Positions 25,809 to 33,329 of a stretch of 64,000 nt of DNA are shown piece after piece. The DNA is from Hymenobacter mucosus. Lineage in GTDB: Bacteria; Bacteroidota; Bacteroidia; Cytophagales; Hymenobacteraceae. The stretch's first letter is position 1; each line of letters opens with the position of its first letter. The stretch is from contig NZ_FZNS01000006.1 of the NCBI RefSeq assembly GCF_900188255.1, positions 1 through 64,000 on the forward strand, written 5' to 3'. A program made the position numbers and the translations under genes. The notes under the pieces were generated by a model. That model saw nothing but the letters and a program-made list of their open reading frames with translations, had not been told where the DNA came from and ran no database searches.

Positions 25809-27038
25809 TTATACAAGCTGCCGCAGCGCCATCTCAAACGACTTCTGCGCAATACCCGTGAGGGAGTCGCTTTGCTGGCGAGTACGGGCCAGGGCTGCTT
25901 GAATAACCCGAGAAGTGTCTTGAAAAATAGCCTGGTCAGTAATTTCGGCGTCGGCTTCCATTAAGTAGGCAAACACGCGGGCCATGCCGCAGTTGGCAAT
26001 GAAGTCGGGAATGACGCTTACGTGGTCGTCGGCAAACTCGCCGGTAGGACCGAAAAAGATTTCCGGGTCTTGGAAGGGAACGTTGGCTCCGCAGCTTATA
26101 ACTTCTAGCCCACCGGCTACCAGCTGCTCTACCTGCTGGCGCGATACCAGGCGCGAGGCTGCTGCGGGAATGAAAATTTCGGCGCCGCTACTCCAAATGC
26201 GTTGGTTTACTTCTTCAAACGGTAGCACGTCAGCGGCAGTCAGGGCGTTGCCCTCGCGCTGTAGAAACAGCGTCCGGATTTCCTCCAGCGAGAAGCCCTC
26301 TTCCCGAATGAGGCCGCCGGCCCGGTCGATGATACCCGTGATGCGGGCGCCCTGGCTGGCAAGGTAGTAAGCGGCGGCCGCTCCTACGTTGCCCCAACCC
26401 TGGATAATGGCGCGCTTACCTAATACGGAGCGAGTGCCCCACAACTCGTAGTAGTGACGTACTGCCTCGGCTACCCCATATCCCGTGATAAGGTCTGCAA
26501 TGGTGTACTTGCGGCCGAGGCTCGGCGAGAAGGTAGCGTCTTCGAGCACCTTCACTACTCCTTGGCGTAGCTGGCCCAACTTCTGAATCTTCTGGGGCTC
26601 GGTGGCACGGTAGTGGCCGTTTACGATGCCTTCCTGCGGGTGCCACAGGCCGTACTCCTCCGTAATCGGAATTACGTCGTGAATCTCGTCCACGTTCAGG
26701 TCGCCGCCGGTACCGTAATAGTTCTTCAGCAGCGGAATGACAGCTCGGTACCACCGTTCTAACACGCCACGCTTGCGCGGGTCCTGCGGGTCGAAGTTGA
26801 TGCCCGATTTGGCGCCTCCAATAGCCGGGCCCGAAACGGTGAACTTCACTTCCATGGTTTTAGCCAAGCTCTCTACTTCGCGCTTGTCAAGGCCTTTACG
26901 CATGCGAGTACCCCCGCCGGCCGCTCCGCCCCGCAGGGAGTTAATCACTACCCAGCCCTCTGCCTCGGTTTCCGCATCTTTCCATTCAAATACAATTTCG
27001 GGGCGCTTAGTCTCAAAGGTAGCTAGTAGGTCTTTCAT
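25809..27038 (-). CDS. glutamate dehydrogenase-family protein, divergent lineage
   Basis: A 409-residue Glu/Leu/Phe/Val dehydrogenase family member; the ATG at 27038 is preferred over a TTG one codon upstream. MEVKFTVSG and PAIGGAKSGINFDP carry the two active-site lysines. GTGGDLNVDEIHDV holds the catalytic aspartate, and the NAD domain has IIQGWGNVGAAAA. It shares only core motifs with the gdhA at 44599 and the leucine dehydrogenase at 10081, so it is a separate lineage whose substrate I cannot fix. An ArsR-type regulator is transcribed divergently 236 bases away, which suggests regulation by it. Confidence 0.85.
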   Translation of the reverse strand: MKDLLATFETKRPEIVFEWKDAETEAEGWVVINSLRGGAAGGGTRMRKGLDKREVESLAKTMEVKFTVSGPAIGGAKSGINFDPQDPRKRGVLERWYRAVIPLLKNYYGTGGDLNVDEIHDVIPITEEYGLWHPQEGIVNGHYRATEPQKIQKLGQLRQGVVKVLEDATFSPSLGRKYTIADLITGYGVAEAVRHYYELWGTRSVLGKRAIIQGWGNVGAAAAYYLASQGARITGIIDRAGGLIREEGFSLEEIRTLFLQREGNALTAADVLPFEEVNQRIWSSGAEIFIPAAASRLVSRQQVEQLVAGGLEVISCGANVPFQDPEIFFGPTGEFADDHVSVIPDFIANCGMARVFAYLMEADAEITDQAIFQDTSRVIQAALARTRQQSDSLTGIAQKSFEMALRQLV

Positions 27039-27073
27039 CAAGTAAAAAGTGGGGTGGGTGGAATACTACGCCC

Positions 27074-27081
27074 CAAAGGTA
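27074..27081 (-). promoter_or_regulatory. TACCTTTG -7 box for the divergent glutamate dehydrogenase
   Basis: The leftward strand reads TACCTTTG 36 bases upstream of the ATG at 27038, matching the Bacteroidota -7 consensus. Confidence 0.55.
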
Positions 27082-27274
27082 AGCACCTCGTCGGGCAAGC
27101 CCGGCGGTGTAGATATAGCATTGCAACAAGCGAATGGAATCGGGTACAATTTTTTGGTTTTTGTAAATTTTTTTGAGACCTGGTACGTTGAAAGGAACTT
27201 ACCAACTGCGGAATATCGTATTACGCATATTCCTGCATAACCACTCTTTTGCAACCACCGTTGTAGCCCTCCAT

Positions 27275-27583
27275 ATGAAACCATTGCTTGCACGCGTAGA
27301 ATCCAAAAAGGTAGATAAGGCTGCCGCCATGCTTAAGGTACTGGCGCACCCAAAACGACTGGCTATTGTTGACTTGCTGGGCAAGGAGGAAAAGATGACC
27401 GTAACGGAAATCTACCGCTCCCTGGATTTGCCACAGGCCATTGCCTCGCAGCACCTGATTACCCTGAAAGACCGCGGCATTTTGTCGTCGTTTAAAGTCG
27501 GGACCAAAATCTACTACTCTCTTTCTATTCCCAAATTGCTCGACGTAATCGACTCGCTGGAGGATTGCTGCGACACTCTATAG
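27275..27583 (+). CDS. ArsR-family winged-helix regulator without the ArsR metal box
   Basis: A 102-residue helix-turn-helix protein; the ATG at 27275 gives family length, while upstream in-frame codons do not look coding. Helix LKVLAHPKRLAIVDLL (about 19-34) and the recognition part LDLPQAIASQHLITLKDRGI (about 51-70) followed by KVGTKIYYSL are typical of ArsR/SmtB. The ELCVCDL metal box is absent: the equivalent place reads KMTVTEIYRSL. Two adjacent cysteines are at the C-terminus (EDCCDTL), a possible redox or metal site. It is divergent from the dehydrogenase at 25809-27038 and likely regulates it or itself. Confidence 0.85.
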   Translation: MKPLLARVESKKVDKAAAMLKVLAHPKRLAIVDLLGKEEKMTVTEIYRSLDLPQAIASQHLITLKDRGILSSFKVGTKIYYSLSIPKLLDVIDSLEDCCDTL

Positions 27584-27640
27584 AAAGTAGCCCCCTCGCC
27601 CTGTAGGGTATGCGGTGCGTTACCAGCTAGTACTAACTAG

Positions 27641-27674
27641 CACGGCCCGCCTGATGCAGATCAGGCGGGCCGTG
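27641..27674. terminator. stem-loop between convergent genes
   Basis: Perfect 14-base arms CACGGCCCGCCTGA (27641-27654) and complement (27661-27674). No long T tract follows on either side. It lies between the ArsR-type gene and hemA, which converge. Confidence 0.65.
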
Positions 27675-27714
27675 GTATGTAAGGGCGGCTCATAGAACCG
27701 AGAGTAGCAGTGTA

Positions 27715-28986
27715 CTATACGGCGTTGGGTTGGCGCTCTAGGTCAAAGAGGTCGGTAAGCACGTCGATGAGTTGATCAGCTTCACCCCGCTTGCAGGCGG
27801 CTTTTAGTTGAATGACCGGCTGCTTTAGAACCTTCTGCATCAACGACTTCGTGATTTCGTCGACGCGGCGGGCTTCCTCGGGGCTCATCTTCTTCTGGAA
27901 GCGGTCCATTTCTTCGAGGCGAAGCTGCTCCAGCACATTCTTAAGCTTCTGGATGGTCGGCGACACCATCATCTCCTTGGTCCAGTCTTGCAGCCCCACG
28001 AGGCTTTCCTCAATAATGGCCCGAACGTGAGGCACGGCAGCCAATCGGCGCTCCAAGGCGGCCGAGGCTTTGCTCTGAATGGCGTCGATGTTATAAACCA
28101 GTACGCCGGGTACGTTCTCCACCTCAGCAGCAATGCTACGCGGTACCGATAAGTCAATGAAAAACTTGTAGCTCAGCACGTCGAGGCGCTCTACCATGCT
28201 GGGCGTGAAGAACGGCTCGTGGTGAGCAATGCTGCTGATGATGACGTCGGCTTCTTTCAGCGCGGGCACCAAGTTTTCAAAGTCGATGACCTTGAGCCCG
28301 CACTCTGCTGCTAGCAAATCGGCCTTGCTGCGGGTACGGTTGCAGATGGTGACATCGGTGAACAGCTTGCTGTCGCCAAAGTGCCGACAAACATCGGCTC
28401 CAATCTCTCCGAGGCCTACTACTAGTACCCGGGGGTTGTTGGTGTCGGCGGTGAGTTCTTCAACTAGCTCTAGCGCGGCGTAAGACGTCGAGGCTGCCCC
28501 GTCGCGGAAGGACGTTTCCTGCTGCACCCGCTTGTTGGTGAAGAACACGGTGTGCAAGAGGCGGTGCAAGAAAGGACCCGCCGCATCTTCATCGGCCGAC
28601 CACTGGTAGGCCTGCTTCACCTGATTGCTAATTTGCAGGTCGCCTACCACCTGGGCATCGAGGCCCATGGCTACCTCAAAGAGGTGGCGGACGGCGTCGA
28701 GGTGTTGGTCGAGAATATCAAAGTAGGGGTAGTACTCGCTTACGTCAGCTAAGCCTTTGAGCTGGCCGAGAGCAGCAATAATAGCTGGGCTCTGGTCGCG
28801 CTCTGCGGAGTAGTAGATTTCAGTACGGTTGCAAGTGCTGAGCACAAGCAGGTCGGTGAGGGCCAGCTCGTGGTGGAGTGTATGCAGGAAACGGCGACAA
28901 GCGGCCTCATCTAATGAAATCAACTCCCGAATTGCTAAGGGAGCTTTTTTAAAGGAGAGACTAACGGCCTTGAATGGATGGAGCAT
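27715..28986 (-). CDS. hemA: glutamyl-tRNA reductase
   Basis: A 423-residue HemA that reduces glutamyl-tRNA to glutamate-1-semialdehyde, the first step of the C5 heme pathway. The start MLHPFKAVSLSFKKAPLAIRE is used; 14 more residues upstream lack family character. The catalytic cysteine is in VLSTCNRTEIY (near 48-58), the NADPH fold has VLVVGLGEIGADVCRHF, and IDLSVPRSI is the usual block. The C-terminal dimerisation helices complete it. No hemL or hemB is near. Promoter box TATTTTTG lies 28 bases upstream. Confidence 0.96.
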   Translation of the reverse strand: MLHPFKAVSLSFKKAPLAIRELISLDEAACRRFLHTLHHELALTDLLVLSTCNRTEIYYSAERDQSPAIIAALGQLKGLADVSEYYPYFDILDQHLDAVRHLFEVAMGLDAQVVGDLQISNQVKQAYQWSADEDAAGPFLHRLLHTVFFTNKRVQQETSFRDGAASTSYAALELVEELTADTNNPRVLVVGLGEIGADVCRHFGDSKLFTDVTICNRTRSKADLLAAECGLKVIDFENLVPALKEADVIISSIAHHEPFFTPSMVERLDVLSYKFFIDLSVPRSIAAEVENVPGVLVYNIDAIQSKASAALERRLAAVPHVRAIIEESLVGLQDWTKEMMVSPTIQKLKNVLEQLRLEEMDRFQKKMSPEEARRVDEITKSLMQKVLKQPVIQLKAACKRGEADQLIDVLTDLFDLERQPNAV

Positions 28987-29014
28987 AGCTGGAGCTAGTG
29001 CGAAAATCAGGGGG

Positions 29015-29022
29015 CAAAAATA
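29015..29022 (-). promoter_or_regulatory. TATTTTTG -7 box for hemA
   Basis: The leftward strand reads TATTTTTG (TAnnTTTG) 28 bases before the hemA ATG. The remaining divergent spacer to 29310 (about 290 bases) contains no gene. TACCTTCG near 29198 is a near-miss box that might serve the histidine kinase. Confidence 0.5.
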
Positions 29023-29310
29023 CGCCACAAATCGATAGAGTAAAAACAGGTGAAGGCGCTTAGGGGTTCACGTAAAGTGAAAACAATGCTTCTAGCGCTC
29101 CGGTGGCCTTTTTATCTCTGCTGATACTGAAAAAAGTTGGTAATTAGATAAGAAAGCGCGTGGTGAGAAGCCCGCTAGCCAACATCAGGCCCCGTACCTT
29201 CGTTGATACGGCCCGGTTCCCTTTCACTACTCGGAAAGGCAGAATAGCAGGTAGCCGACCTCACCAGCCGCCGCACGTGCCCTTTGTTTTTATCCGTTTT
29301 TTGTTTGTCC

Positions 29311-30492
29311 GTGCTTCCGATATACGACCAGAAGTCCCGTATTAAGCTCGTCATTGTGGCCGGGGCCCTGCTAATTGCCGCGGCTACGGTTATTTATACC
29401 AATATCCTGGTGCAGCGCCTCTCCGAGCGGGAGCAGCAGCAAATTGACCTGTACGCCAAAACCCAGCGCTACATTATCAACACGGAGGAGGAGTCAGACA
29501 ACTCCTTCCTGATGGATGAAATCATCAAGGCCAACACGACCATTCCGGTTATTTTCACCGACGCGGACGCCAACATCATCGACGCCAAGAACGTGAGCAT
29601 ACCCAAGGGGCTCTCGGAGCAGGCGGCCATTGCGTTTTTGCGCCGCGAAATAGCCGTTATGAAGCAGCAGCATCCGCCTATTGTGGTGGAAATAGGGGCG
29701 GGCCTGCGCAACTTCATTTACTACAAAGAATCGGCCTTGCTTACGCAGCTGCGCTACTATCCTCTGGTGCAGCTGGCCGTAATTGGGTGCTTGGCTATTA
29801 TTGCCTACTTCACCTTTAGCTACTCACGCCGGGCCGAGCAAAACCGGGTATGGGTAGGGCTTGCTAAGGAAACAGCCCACCAATTAGGCACTCCGCTGAG
29901 CAGCTTGGTAGGGTGGCAAGCCTACCTGCGGGAATCGGAACGGTTTCGAGACGAGCCCATTGTGGAGGAACTGGGCAAGGACATCCGGCGGCTGGAAATT
30001 ATTACGGAGCGCTTCTCTAACATCGGCTCGGTGCCCGTTCTTAAGGATGAGAACATCCTGCGCGTAACCCAAAACGCCATCAGCTACTTGCAGAGCCGGG
30101 TGTCGCGGAAGGTAACGTTTGAGGTGAAAACGGACCTGCCCACCGATACGCCCGCCCAAGTCAACATTCCGCTGTTCGATTGGGTAATTGAAAACATCTG
30201 CAAAAATGCCGTGGACGCCATGGATGGCCGGGGCAGCATTACCCTGCACCTGCGCCGCCCCATCCGCAATAAAAGCCAAATTGCCATCGACATCACCGAT
30301 ACCGGCAAGGGCATCCCAAAAAGTAAAATTGAGCGCGTCTTCCTACCCGGCTACACTACCAAGAAGCGTGGCTGGGGGCTGGGCTTGGCCTTGGCCAAGC
30401 GCATTATTGAGAATTACCACCGGGGCAAGCTCTTCGTGAAATGGAGCGAGGTAGGGCGGGGCACTACCTTCCGGGTGATTCTGAAGGGGTAG
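29311..30492 (+). CDS. membrane sensor histidine kinase (orphan)
   Basis: A 393-residue sensor kinase. The GTG at 29311 (giving MLPIYDQKSRIKLV) is chosen because the upstream frame is hydrophobic noise with no family start. TM1 is about residues 12-32, the extracytoplasmic sensor is about 33-145, and TM2 is about 151-170. The phosphoacceptor is His190 in AKETAHQLGTPLSSL. The N box has Asn295 and Asn299 (ENICKNAVDAMDG), the G1 box is DTGKGI and the G2 box GWGLGLALAKR. No response regulator gene is adjacent, so the partner is elsewhere. The 3' end overlaps the convergent AttH-like gene by 29 bases. Confidence 0.9.
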   Translation: MLPIYDQKSRIKLVIVAGALLIAAATVIYTNILVQRLSEREQQQIDLYAKTQRYIINTEEESDNSFLMDEIIKANTTIPVIFTDADANIIDAKNVSIPKGLSEQAAIAFLRREIAVMKQQHPPIVVEIGAGLRNFIYYKESALLTQLRYYPLVQLAVIGCLAIIAYFTFSYSRRAEQNRVWVGLAKETAHQLGTPLSSLVGWQAYLRESERFRDEPIVEELGKDIRRLEIITERFSNIGSVPVLKDENILRVTQNAISYLQSRVSRKVTFEVKTDLPTDTPAQVNIPLFDWVIENICKNAVDAMDGRGSITLHLRRPIRNKSQIAIDITDTGKGIPKSKIERVFLPGYTTKKRGWGLGLALAKRIIENYHRGKLFVKWSEVGRGTTFRVILKG

Positions 30493-31603
30493 GCTGCTCT
30501 TTGGCCTTTACAACCTCGGCGGCTTGGCGAGCTTTCTTGGCTTCACGACGGTTGGTAATTTCCACATAGCTATTGCCCTTCACCGGTTGGCCATTGTGAG
30601 TGCCCTCAACCCGGCACATCCCTTCCCAATAGTGCATTTTGATGCCCGCAAACAGCTTGAGCGTCAGTTCTTGGTCTGCTACGAGTGGCGTGATGGTGAG
30701 GTCGTAGCCCTGGCTAGGAACCCGCAGACGCCACTTGCTTGGGTACTGAAGCTTAGAATGCGGGCTGGTCCAGTAGGCCAGCGTTTCTAGCTGAAAATCA
30801 TCCTGATTGAGGTGCTTATTCTGGGCCTGGTTGCTGTAATGCGAGCCGCCGCCAATGCTCTGGCCGGTAGCTTTATTGTAGAGTTGGTAGGCCATAAGCT
30901 CCTCACGCGGCTCGTCTAGCTGAATGCTAAACCAGTCCCAACCCAGGTCTTTAGTGGTCACGCTATTGCAGTTCCACTGCCGGTCGTACCACAGCTCACC
31001 TTCCACCTGACGAGTTTTACCGCCGATTTCCAAGGTGCCATTGGCCGCCAAGCGCGGGTAGCTATAGTAGCCCGCTCTGGCGGTAGGGCCGTACTGCTCG
31101 TAGCCCGTGCCGCTGTGCAGGAGTACGGGCTTGGCGGGTGTGGTAGTGAGGTTGATGGCTTCTCCGGCGTGCAGAGCCATCCGGGCTTGCAAGTGGTAGC
31201 GCCCCTCCTGGCCCGTCAGGGTCCATTGCTCGGCCCGCTTCTGGGTGGTCAGGCTCAGGGGCAGGGTGGCCGGGAGCAAGCTGGGCAGTTGCTCTACCTT
31301 ATAATCATAGCGGAACCGTTGGGCCTTAGGGTCTGTCAGGGCAAAGTTTACCATCTGCCAATCCTTCTTACCCGTGAGGTTGAAGTGAAAAAAGACGTAC
31401 TCTACGCCGAACGTTTCGCCGGTCTCCTTATCGCGCAAATGGCCGGTGAAATACCACCATTCCAAGGAGTTCTGTTTATGAACTGCTTCTTCCTGCGGTA
31501 GCTGGGCCCGGTCACTCACGACATCGTACTTGTTGGTGGGCTTCAGGGCACAACCAGCGGTTGTAAGTAATAGAATTAGAAAGGCAAGGATGCTGTGCTT
31601 CAT
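30464..31603 (-). CDS. AttH/CrtC-like lipoprotein
   Basis: A 379-residue lipoprotein; TAGC places the lipidated cysteine at Cys18. The domain has the AttH/hydroxyneurosporene-synthase-like pattern: HKQNSLEWWYFTGHL near 42-56, FGVEYVFFHF, GELWYDRQWN (about 202-211) and DLGWDWFSIQLD. These proteins form two lipocalin-like barrels. CrtC members hydrate carotenoids, but for most bacterial lipoproteins of this family the ligand is unknown. A charged tail (about 348-379) follows. It ends 29 bases inside the convergent kinase gene. Whether it acts on carotenoids is inference only. Confidence 0.85.
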   Translation of the reverse strand: MKHSILAFLILLLTTAGCALKPTNKYDVVSDRAQLPQEEAVHKQNSLEWWYFTGHLRDKETGETFGVEYVFFHFNLTGKKDWQMVNFALTDPKAQRFRYDYKVEQLPSLLPATLPLSLTTQKRAEQWTLTGQEGRYHLQARMALHAGEAINLTTTPAKPVLLHSGTGYEQYGPTARAGYYSYPRLAANGTLEIGGKTRQVEGELWYDRQWNCNSVTTKDLGWDWFSIQLDEPREELMAYQLYNKATGQSIGGGSHYSNQAQNKHLNQDDFQLETLAYWTSPHSKLQYPSKWRLRVPSQGYDLTITPLVADQELTLKLFAGIKMHYWEGMCRVEGTHNGQPVKGNSYVEITNRREAKKARQAAEVVKAKEQPTPSESPGR

Positions 31604-31647
31604 ACCCCAGAATAATACTTTTCAGGGGCGAAAGGTTTGCCGGCTTA

Positions 31648-32427
31648 CTAGTTTAGCTTCTGCTTTTGCCGGAAAGGCCGCGTAATTCGGTTCCACAACC
31701 CGCGGGGTGAGTACCAGGGTGTCGCGTAGCGCCCATCAATCAAGACTACCTCTCCCAGCATACGGGAACCGCTAGCTAATACAATCCTCTGGGTGGCTGT
31801 GTCTTGCGGATTTACTTGCAGGTACTGGCTTTCGTAGCCCACAGAGCTGATGTAGAGTAGTACGGATTTGCTCTGGCGAAACGTGGCGGGCAACACCAAC
31901 TCAAACGTGCCATCATCATTGGTGCTAACGCCCACGGTAGTCTCCGCTATTGTTACTATCACTCCCGGTAATGGAACACGACCTACCGCTTCTAGCACCA
32001 CGCCCCGCACTACTGGCGCTGGTGGTACGCCAGGCCCAGTGGTAGGCCGGGTAGCAACCAAACCCATCGTAACAGGGTAGGGGTGCTCCGTTAGCACGGG
32101 CTGGGGCAACTGCGCCTGCACTACCGGGGTAGCTAGGGTACCTATGCCTAGGAACGCTACCAAAGCCAACCAGCGCTTACGTCCTGCAGCGCAGGGCTCC
32201 GGCAACGGGGCTGTCAGCGCACGGTTTAGCTGCGAGCTATGAAACCGCCCGCAACTAGCCCCCGCCGACCGGCCCAAGTAAGCCACTATCTCCGCATCCG
32301 ACATGGAGGTGAAGTCGATTACCACTTTCGTGCAAGCCGCGCAGTGGCGGCCTTGGGCGGTGGGCGTCATAGCCTGCCAGTTCTCCTGGCAAGGCTGTGG
32401 TATGGAGAGGCTAGGGCGGCGCAGCAT
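31648..32427 (-). CDS. four-cysteine N-domain membrane protein with CarboxypepD_reg-like domain, copy 2
   Basis: A 259-residue protein. Residues 8-66 carry the motif IPQPCQENWQAMTP...GRHCAACTKVVIDFT...CGRF with cysteines at 13, 29, 32 and 59, like a zinc ribbon. A transmembrane segment follows (about 86-103). Residues 139-220 look like a CarboxypepD_reg (transthyretin-like) domain: VVRGVVLEAVGRVPLPGVIVTI and GTFELVLPA. The topology would be cytoplasmic cysteine domain, membrane helix and periplasmic beta domain. It is a tandem paralogue of the upstream gene, 100 bases away. Function unknown. Confidence 0.78.
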   Translation of the reverse strand: MLRRPSLSIPQPCQENWQAMTPTAQGRHCAACTKVVIDFTSMSDAEIVAYLGRSAGASCGRFHSSQLNRALTAPLPEPCAAGRKRWLALVAFLGIGTLATPVVQAQLPQPVLTEHPYPVTMGLVATRPTTGPGVPPAPVVRGVVLEAVGRVPLPGVIVTIAETTVGVSTNDDGTFELVLPATFRQSKSVLLYISSVGYESQYLQVNPQDTATQRIVLASGSRMLGEVVLIDGRYATPWYSPRGLWNRITRPFRQKQKLN

Positions 32428-32526
32428 TAGAACAGCACGTTAGGTTTGCTGATCTGATGCCGCACCAAGCCAGATTCCATAATCTGGTGATAAGTATTTG
32501 CTGACAATAGGCCCGCAGAGGATATA

Positions 32527-33240
32527 CTACTCGGCCGCAGTAGACGTACGGGTAGTGAGCCTAGGTGGCGGTGGCGGCGGAATGTTAGGCGTAGAGAGTG
32601 ATCTGATGGCAGGTGAGAAGCATTCCCCGGGCTCTAATCTTGGGCTGCCGAGTACGGCGGCTCTGTTGCGCAGCCGCACAACTGCCGACTCAGAATCGGT
32701 GGCCATGAAGTAGCGAGGGGTATAGAAGGTAAAGTCCTCGTTTACCTTGGTAGGGGAGGTTGCGGCTACTAGTGCAGTGCCACGCAGGGCCACAGGTAAC
32801 GGAAGCTGAAAAGTGCCATCTGGGGCCGTGCGGGTGTGCCGCGTGGTATCTTGCTCACTAACAACTAGGGCATGTACCACCGGCATGCCAGATTCCTTAT
32901 CTACTACAGTGCCCTTCACCACAAAGAAGTTGCCTACAACTGGTGCTACGGTGCTAGTGACTGGAAGGGAAATGGTTGGCTCTACCTCGCACGATGATAA
33001 GGCCGCCACCACTGCCGCCAACCATGAAGCCCAGTTGGGCAGCGGATTAACGTGCTCCGAGCGAAATCTGCCGCAAGCCCCAGGGTGTTGCTTCAAGTAG
33101 GCCACGGCTTCTGCCTCCGATAACCGCGTGAAATCAACCACCACTTTATTGCAGGCAGCGCAGTGACGCCCGCCCGGAGCAGGAGTCATATCCTGCCAAG
33201 TAGCAGGGCAGGGTGTGGGAATGGTGATACAAACAGACAT
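32527..33240 (-). CDS. four-cysteine N-domain protein with regulatory domain, copy 1
   Basis: A 237-residue protein; the ATG at 33240 fits the motif better than the in-frame codon at 33264. The N-domain IPTPCPATWQDMTP...GRHCAACNKVVVDFT...ACGRF has cysteines at 11, 27, 30 and 56, spaced almost as in the next gene. The hydrophobic part WLAAVVAALSSCEVEP (73-88) ends in LSSC, which would be a lipobox if this were an N-terminal signal. A CarboxypepD_reg-like domain follows (VVKGTVVDKESGMPVVHALVV), then a proline-rich tail. Function unknown. Confidence 0.76.
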   Translation of the reverse strand: MSVCITIPTPCPATWQDMTPAPGGRHCAACNKVVVDFTRLSEAEAVAYLKQHPGACGRFRSEHVNPLPNWASWLAAVVAALSSCEVEPTISLPVTSTVAPVVGNFFVVKGTVVDKESGMPVVHALVVSEQDTTRHTRTAPDGTFQLPLPVALRGTALVAATSPTKVNEDFTFYTPRYFMATDSESAVVRLRNRAAVLGSPRLEPGECFSPAIRSLSTPNIPPPPPPRLTTRTSTAAE

Positions 33241-33329
33241 GGCTGAAAGATAAGGCGGTAGCACTACATGGTGCAGCCGCCCAGCATTATTCTGTATCTT
33301 TTGCCCCTCTTACCTTCTCTCAACCGACT

